Of a stretch of DNA of 9,293 nucleotides, positions 5,401 to 9,293 are shown in pieces. Each line of letters opens with the position of its first letter. Position 1 is the first letter of the stretch. The position numbers and the translations under genes were made by a program. Origin of the DNA: JAUSIF01 sp040901465 (GTDB taxonomy: Bacteria > Pseudomonadota > Alphaproteobacteria > Rhizobiales > Xanthobacteraceae). The notes beneath the pieces were generated by a model, which searched no databases, was not told the DNA's origin, and was given only the letters and a program-made list of their open reading frames with translations. The DNA is taken from positions 1 to 9,293 of the forward strand of contig JBBDYN010000003.1 in assembly GCA_040901465.1 (NCBI GenBank), read 5' to 3'.

Positions 5401-7398
5401 ATGCGAGGCATGAGCGGGGCCGGCGCCGGCACCTCCGGCGCGAGCGAGCGGGCGCGCGCTGCCGCCGTGTCCGCCGGCGGAGGCACGCTCTTGTCCACGC
5501 TCAAGGGATTGTGGCCGCACATGTGGCCGTCCGCGCGTGCCGACCTGAAGCGGCGCGTAATCCTGGCATTCGTGCTGCTCGTCGGCGCAAAGCTCGCAAC
5601 CATCGTCATGCCCTTCGCGTTCAAATACGCCACCGACGCACTCGTCGCCGTGTCGGAAGGCAAGCCCCTCCCGCCCGAGGCGATCTATTACTTCATTTCC
5701 GCGCCGATCGCGCTCGTGATCGCCTATGGCTCGTTGCGCGTGGGCGTAGCGCTGCTGACGCAACTGCGGGACGGCCTGTTCGCAAAAGTCGCGCTGCACG
5801 CCGTGCGCCGCCTTGCCTATACGACGTTCGAGCACATGCACGCGCTCTCGCTGCGCTTTCATCTCGAGCGCAAGACCGGCGGCCTCACGCGCGTGCTCGA
5901 GCGTGGGCGCAACGGCATCGAGGAACTCGTTCGCCTCGTGATCCTGCAAATGGCGCCAACGATCGTAGAGCTCACGCTCGTGTTCGGCGTGCTGTTCTTC
6001 TATTTCGATTGGCGCTACGCGGCTGTTGTGGCGGCGACCGTGGTCCTGTTCATGGCGTTTACCTACCGCGCCACCGAATGGCGCATCTCGATCCGCCGCC
6101 GCATGAACGAATCCGACACCGAAGCGAACGCAAAAGCCGTCGACTCGCTCCTGAACTACGAGACCGTGAAATATTTCGGCGCCGAGACGCTCGAGGCCAA
6201 GCGCTACGACCGCTCCATGGAGCGCTACGAGGCGGCGTCGGTCTCGACCTACACCTCGCTAGCGATCCTGAACGCGGGGCAGGCGGTGATCTTCACGCTC
6301 GGCCTCACCGCGATCATGGTGTTGGCCGTCCTCGACGTGAGCCAAGGGCTGCGCACCGTCGGCGATTTCGTGATGATCAACGCCATGCTGATCCAGCTCT
6401 ATATTCCCTTGAATTTCATGGGGATGCTCTATCGCGAGATCAAGCAGGCGATCACCGACATCGAGATCATGTTCGGCATTCTCTCGCGCGATCCCGAGAT
6501 CGAAGACAAGCCGGGCGCGAAACCGCTCGTCGTGCGGAAAGGAACTATCCGCTTCGAGGACGTGCGTTTCAGCTACGACCCCGAGCGGGAAATTCTGAAG
6601 GGCGTCACGTTCGAGGTGCCGGCCGGTCAGACGGTCGCCGTGGTGGGGCCATCCGGCGCCGGCAAGTCCACGATCTCCCGCTTGATCTTCCGCTTCTATG
6701 ATGTGAGCGCCGGCCGCATCACGATCGACGGCCAGGACATCCGCGACGCGACGCAGGCGAGCCTGCGCGCTGCGATCGGCATGGTCCCGCAGGACACGGT
6801 GCTGTTCAACGACAGCATCCGCTACAACATCCAGTACGGCCGTTCGGACGCGACCGACGCGGACGTGGAAGAAGCCGCGCGCCAAGCGCAGATCGACGAT
6901 TTTATCCGCTCCGCTCCGCGCGGCTACGAGACCGAGGTTGGCGAACGCGGCTTGAAGCTCTCAGGGGGCGAAAAGCAGCGCGTCGCGATCGCCCGCACGA
7001 TCCTCAAGGGGCCGCCGATCCTGCTGCTCGACGAGGCGACCTCGGCGCTGGATTCTCACACCGAGATGGAAATCCAGGATGCGCTCGAGCGGGCCGCGCG
7101 CGGGCGCACGACGCTCGTGATCGCGCATCGGCTTTCGACAGTGGTGGACGCTGACGAGATTCTGGTGCTCGACGAGGGGCGGATCGTCGAGCGTGGCAAT
7201 CACGCCCAATTGCTGGCGCGCAGCGGGCTCTATGCCGGCATGTGGAACCGTCAGCGCGAGGCCGAGGAAGCGCGCGAGAAGCTGCGCGAGGCGGGCGAGG
7301 ACGCGATCGAATCCGCGCAGCCCAACCGCAACCCGCCGCCGCTCGATGCCGACGTCGACAGGCCCGTGGCACCTGAAAAGGCGCAGGCCGCCGAATAG
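5401..7398 (+). CDS. Atm1/HMT1-type (ABCB) half-transporter, ABC exporter
   Basis: A 665-residue fused membrane/ATPase half-transporter acting as a homodimer in the inner membrane. The transmembrane domain spans about 48-345. It contains 'TYRATEWRISIRRRMNESD' (221-239) and 'NAGQ' (291-294), matching the Arg-rich and N..Q glutathione-contacting segments known from bacterial and mitochondrial Atm1. The ATPase domain has Walker A GPSGAGKST (416-424), Q-loop 'MVPQDTVLFNDS', signature LSGGEKQ (520-526), Walker B 'ILLLDEATSALD' (D544/E545) and H-loop H576. The last 45 residues are a charged, Pro-rich tail. Atm1 proteins export glutathione-linked sulfur species or glutathione-metal adducts. Pairing with an ArsR gene 1 bp upstream favours a metal or thiol detoxification role here, which is inference. 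AGAGGA (5389-5394) is a good ribosome site. The gene ends 33 bp before a palindromic half-element. Confidence 0.93.
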   Translation: MRGMSGAGAGTSGASERARAAAVSAGGGTLLSTLKGLWPHMWPSARADLKRRVILAFVLLVGAKLATIVMPFAFKYATDALVAVSEGKPLPPEAIYYFISAPIALVIAYGSLRVGVALLTQLRDGLFAKVALHAVRRLAYTTFEHMHALSLRFHLERKTGGLTRVLERGRNGIEELVRLVILQMAPTIVELTLVFGVLFFYFDWRYAAVVAATVVLFMAFTYRATEWRISIRRRMNESDTEANAKAVDSLLNYETVKYFGAETLEAKRYDRSMERYEAASVSTYTSLAILNAGQAVIFTLGLTAIMVLAVLDVSQGLRTVGDFVMINAMLIQLYIPLNFMGMLYREIKQAITDIEIMFGILSRDPEIEDKPGAKPLVVRKGTIRFEDVRFSYDPEREILKGVTFEVPAGQTVAVVGPSGAGKSTISRLIFRFYDVSAGRITIDGQDIRDATQASLRAAIGMVPQDTVLFNDSIRYNIQYGRSDATDADVEEAARQAQIDDFIRSAPRGYETEVGERGLKLSGGEKQRVAIARTILKGPPILLLDEATSALDSHTEMEIQDALERAARGRTTLVIAHRLSTVVDADEILVLDEGRIVERGNHAQLLARSGLYAGMWNRQREAEEAREKLREAGEDAIESAQPNRNPPPLDADVDRPVAPEKAQAAE

Positions 7399-7431
7399 CG
7401 GAAGTAAAGCCTCGCGAAACCTATACGCATC

Positions 7432-7463
7432 CCTCATGCGCGGGCTTGACCCGCGCATCCAGG
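7432..7463. repeat. Left half-element of locus B
   Basis: The hairpin has arms ATGCGCGGG (7436-7444) and CCCGCGCAT (7450-7458) with loop CTTGA, followed by CCAGG. It is an exact copy of 477-508. On the + strand it contains an in-frame ATG at 7436 that would add 15 residues ('MRGLDPRIQESFAGA') to the nuclease. Confidence 0.9.
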
Positions 7464-7480
7464 AGAGTTTCGCTGGCGCG

Positions 7481-7765
7481 ATGCCGCACTGGGTTTACAT
7501 TCTCGCAAGTCAGCGCAATGGCACGCTTTATGTGGGCGTGACGCGCGATCTGCCGAAGCGCGCATACGAGCACAGGCAAGGGCTCACGGGCGGCTTTACG
7601 AAGCGCTACGGCGTGCATCGATTGGTATTTGCCGAACCGCATGACAGTGCGGTTGCTGCGATTCAACGAGAGAAGAATCTGAAGCATTTGCCGCGGCGCT
7701 GGAAACTTGCGTTGATCGAACGGGACAATCCAAACTGGGACGATCTTTACGATCGGATCGTTTGA
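7481..7765 (+). CDS. Small single-domain GIY-YIG nuclease
   Basis: A 94-residue protein consisting of almost nothing but the GIY-YIG catalytic fold, a Mg2+-dependent endonuclease domain. It has the split GIY-YIG signature 'VYILAS' (5-10) and 'LYVGVTRDLPKR' (16-27), with Y6, Y17, G19 and R27 as likely active-site residues. H31 and K41 (FTKRYGV) follow, and E64 in 'QREKNLK' is the expected metal-binding Glu. The C-terminal 'NPNWDDLYDRIV' is typical of this small family, often misnamed excinuclease subunit C. No separate DNA-binding domain is present. Translation may start at ATG 7481, with AGGAGAG (7461-7467) rather far upstream (13 nt), or at ATG 7436 inside the left palindrome. The TGA abuts the right half-element, and the last 19 bp overlap the 3' end of the opposing monooxygenase gene. 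Confidence 0.9.
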   Translation: MPHWVYILASQRNGTLYVGVTRDLPKRAYEHRQGLTGGFTKRYGVHRLVFAEPHDSAVAAIQREKNLKHLPRRWKLALIERDNPNWDDLYDRIV

Positions 7766-8781
7766 CTCTGGATGGCCGGGTCAAGCCCGGCCATGAGGGA
7801 ATCCCTCACTTCGGCGACGATCTCATACGAGCGCTTGCGCGCGATGTGATCGTAAATCTGCGATGTGATGATGAGCTCGTCGGCTTGCGTCAGGTTGATG
7901 AATTTCTTCAGTCCCTCGCGAATGATGTCGCGGGTCCCAACCAGCGCGTACTTCATGGCGTGATCGACTCCAGCCTTCTCCGCGTCCGACCAGAGACCGT
8001 CCATGCTCTTTACCGGCGGCTGCAATTGTGTCGGCTGCCCGCGCCGCAGGTTCACGAACTGCTGCTGCAGCGACGTGAAGAGAAAGCGTGTGTCCGCTTC
8101 GGTGTCTGCCGCGTAGATGCCGATGCCCGCCATCGCGTACGGCTTCTCGACGAAGCCGGTGTGCCGGAAATTCGTCCGGTAGACTTCAAGCGCGTCCAGC
8201 AGCTGGTCCGGCGCGAAATGCGAGGCGAAGGCAAAGGGGAGCCCAAACATCGCGGCGAGCTGCGCGCCATAGAGGCTCGATCCCAGAATCCACACCGGCA
8301 CTTGCAACCCCGCGCCCGGATACGCGCGTACGGCCTGTCCCTGCTGTACCGGCTGGAAATAGCGCATGAGCTCGACGACGTCCTGTGGAAATCGGTCGAC
8401 GCTGTCGGGGGCGTCGCGCCTGAGCGCATAAGCCGTGCGCTGGTCCGTGCCCGGCGCGCGGCCGACTGCGAGATCGATGCGTCCAGGGTGGAGCGACTCG
8501 AGCGTGCCGAACTGTTCCGCGATCACGAGCGGCGAATGATTGGGCAGCATCACGCCGCCCGCGCCGACGCGGATCGACGACGTTCCGCTCGCCACGTGGC
8601 CGATCACGACTGACGTCGCCGCGCTCGCGATCCCCGGCATGTTGTGATGCTCGGCGAGCCAATAGCGCTTGTAGCCGCGGCGCTCGGCGTGTTGCGCGAG
8701 GTCGAGCGTGTTGCGGAACGCGTCCGCCGCCGTGCCGCCGGCGAGGATCGGTGATAGATCGAGAACCGAGAACGGAATCAT
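7747..8781 (-). CDS. LLM class flavin-dependent oxidoreductase (luciferase-like, YhbW/MsnO8-like)
   Basis: A 344-residue cytosolic TIM-barrel protein of the bacterial luciferase family, expected to use reduced flavin to oxygenate an unknown substrate. The N-terminal 'MIPFSVLDLSPI' is the family start. 'RYWLAEHHNMPG' (39-50), 'IRVGAGGVMLPNHSPLVIAEQFGTL' (70-94) and 'HPGRIDLAVGRAPGTD' (98-113) are hallmark blocks, and 'VPVWILGSS' lies mid-barrel. The start at 8781 is chosen on family match. An in-frame ATG at 8865 would add a 28-residue Pro/Ser/Arg-rich leader that looks non-coding, and no strong ribosome site is present at either. The final residues 'SLMAGLDPAIQSQTIRS' are translated from the palindromic right half-element and the end of the GIY-YIG gene. 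The original stop was probably lost and the protein extended by about 17 residues. Confidence 0.9.
   Translation of the reverse strand: MIPFSVLDLSPILAGGTAADAFRNTLDLAQHAERRGYKRYWLAEHHNMPGIASAATSVVIGHVASGTSSIRVGAGGVMLPNHSPLVIAEQFGTLESLHPGRIDLAVGRAPGTDQRTAYALRRDAPDSVDRFPQDVVELMRYFQPVQQGQAVRAYPGAGLQVPVWILGSSLYGAQLAAMFGLPFAFASHFAPDQLLDALEVYRTNFRHTGFVEKPYAMAGIGIYAADTEADTRFLFTSLQQQFVNLRRGQPTQLQPPVKSMDGLWSDAEKAGVDHAMKYALVGTRDIIREGLKKFINLTQADELIITSQIYDHIARKRSYEIVAEVRDSLMAGLDPAIQSQTIRS
7766..7798. repeat. Right half-element of locus B
   Basis: The hairpin has arms ATGGCCGGG (7772-7780) and CCCGGCCAT (7786-7794) with loop TCAAG, preceded by CTCTGG and followed by GAGG. It is the intact form of the hairpin that is interrupted at 523-562. 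TGAGGGA (7794-7800) also pairs with TCCCTCA (7802-7808) across the element edge. Confidence 0.88.
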
Positions 8782-8924
8782 GAACGGGTCGCCGCGGCCG
8801 GGCAGGGAATGATGGGAGGGGTCTGCACGCGAATCCGGAGATAAGCGCATCGACGGGTAGCACAAGGGACGCGTGCTGCGTCATTAGCCTTGCGGTAGGG
8901 AAGGGGCGCTAGATAAAGCACGCC

Positions 8925-9293
8925 ATGCATTGCTTCACCTATATCCTCGGCAGTAGCGGCGGAGGCGGTTACCGCACCTATGTCGGCTGGACCACCGATC
9001 TCGACCGGCGCCTCGCCCAGCACAATGCCGGCAAGGGCGCGCGCTCGACGCGCGGCCGTTCCTGGGTCTTGCTCTATTCCGAGCGCCACGCGAACCAGCG
9101 CAAGGCCATGAGCCGCGAGTGGCACTTGAAGCGCGACCGGCGCTTTCGCAAGCAACTGGCCGATGCGATGAGTTCGGAATTGAAGGATAGAATTCCCCCC
9201 TCATCACCGGGCCGCTGTGCGAGGCGTAGCCGAGCACGGCGTGACCCGGTGATCCAGAGTCCCGCGCCCGGTCCGCTGGATGGCCGGGTCAAG
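8925..9293 (+). CDS. Second GIY-YIG nuclease (UPF0213/YhbQ-like), 3' end beyond window
   Basis: No stop codon occurs before the window end; 123 residues are visible. The GIY-YIG signature is 'TYILGSS' (5-11) and 'YRTYVGWTTDLDRRL' (16-30), with Y6, Y19, G21 and R29. 'HNAGKGARSTRGRSWVLLYSE' (33-53) is the H..GKGAxxTRxR...YxE block of the UPF0213 subgroup. 'AMSREWHLKRDRRFRKQL' (61-78) holds the expected catalytic Glu (E65). The normal domain ends near residue 82. The remaining 'SSELKDRIPPSSPGR...LDGRVK' is read from the palindromic element starting at 9199, so the tail is probably repeat-derived. The ATG at 8925 is the only in-frame start after a TAG at 8910; AAGGGG at 8901 is too far for a normal ribosome site. 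This is a different subfamily from the nuclease at 7481. Confidence 0.85.
   Translation, partial: MHCFTYILGSSGGGGYRTYVGWTTDLDRRLAQHNAGKGARSTRGRSWVLLYSERHANQRKAMSREWHLKRDRRFRKQLADAMSSELKDRIPPSSPGRCARRSRARRDPVIQSPAPGPLDGRVK
9199..9293. repeat. Composite nested palindromic element, locus C, cut by window end
   Basis: It begins CCTCAT (9199-9204), like loci A and B. The first hairpin has outer arms ATCACCGGG (9203-9211) and CCCGGTGAT (9245-9253). Its loop is filled by a second stem, CGCTGTGC (9213-9220) with GCACGGCG (9234-9241, one G-T pair), and inside that GGC/GCC around GTA. CCAG (9254-9257) can pair with CTGG (9276-9279). ATGGCCGGGTCAAG (9280-9293) is the left arm of the next hairpin, identical to 7772-7785. 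The layout matches locus A. Confidence 0.8.

Larger units (their letters stand above)
7432..7798 (+). mobile_element. Putative palindromic element carrying a GIY-YIG nuclease gene (locus B)
   Basis: The unit begins CCTCAT (7432-7437) and ends ATGAGG (7793-7798), inverted termini identical to those of locus A (477-566). The left half 7432-7463 is identical over 32 bp to 477-508. The right half starts CTCTGGATGGCCGGGTCA (7766-7783) and differs at one base from 517-534. Between the halves lie 302 bp containing one complete GIY-YIG gene, against 8 bp in locus A. It sits between the convergent exporter and monooxygenase genes. That the unit is or was mobile is inferred from the shared ends. I see no target-site duplication that I can defend. 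Confidence 0.6.

Noticed and set aside
5511..6701. Long + strand open frame inside the exporter gene
   Set aside because: It is a frame-shifted shadow of the Atm1-type gene, giving Arg-rich nonsense typical of high-GC DNA.
7432..7798. Classical insertion sequence or IS fragment
   Set aside because: No DDE, HUH or serine/tyrosine recombinase is encoded. The only gene is a GIY-YIG nuclease, and no target-site duplication can be defended.
8778..9155. Reverse-strand frames opposite the second GIY-YIG gene
   Set aside because: The + strand carries full GIY-YIG motifs; the reverse frames show none of any known family.

Overview
The window looks like chromosomal DNA of an alphaproteobacterium, most likely order Hyphomicrobiales (Rhizobiales), near Xanthobacteraceae or Bradyrhizobium relatives. 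The basis is high GC, the protein families present, and the abundant extragenic palindromes whose arms read as 'GLDPRIQ' or 'GLDPAIQ' when translated. This placement is inferred from pattern recognition, not from a database search.

Layout, left to right. A VOC/glyoxalase-fold protein (+, 102-473) converges on a DUF3750 envelope protein (-, 578-1390), with a nested palindromic element between their 3' ends (477-566). Then come a small low-affinity iron permease-family membrane protein (+, 1548-1997) and an exported EF-hand plus amidohydrolase enzyme (+, 2074-3312). The amidohydrolase converges on a LOG-family phosphoribohydrolase (-, 3327-3935). About 380 bp without a gene (3936-4317) hold at least four strong consecutive hairpins inside a split repeat. 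An exported protein with one DxNxDG calcium-site-like motif (-, 4318-4878) is divergent from an ArsR regulator (+, 5016-5399). The ArsR gene forms a tight operon with an Atm1-type ABC exporter (+, 5401-7398). A small GIY-YIG nuclease gene (+, 7481-7765) follows, enclosed by the two halves of a palindromic element. It overlaps the 3' end of a luciferase-like flavin monooxygenase (-, 7747-8781). A second GIY-YIG gene (+, 8925 to beyond the window end) runs straight into another palindromic element (9199-9293).

How the genes fit together: the most coherent functional unit is arsR-atm1, probably a thiol- or metal-responsive exporter operon. A 27-bp imperfect palindrome over the arsR start codon is a candidate operator. 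The other protein genes look like unlinked housekeeping or accessory genes.

Most interesting observation: the same 32-bp left half-element occurs twice (477-508 and 7432-7463). Nearly the same right half-element occurs at 517-534 and 7766-7783. In the first locus the halves are 8 nt apart. In the second they are separated by 302 bp containing the GIY-YIG gene, whose stop codon abuts the right half. This resembles an autonomous/non-autonomous pair of a REP-like element carrying its own nuclease, analogous to RAYT/REP but with a GIY-YIG enzyme. Several palindromes also have their apical loop replaced by another hairpin, as if elements insert into each other's loops. Repeat sequence has been captured as the C-terminal tail of at least one protein and probably two.
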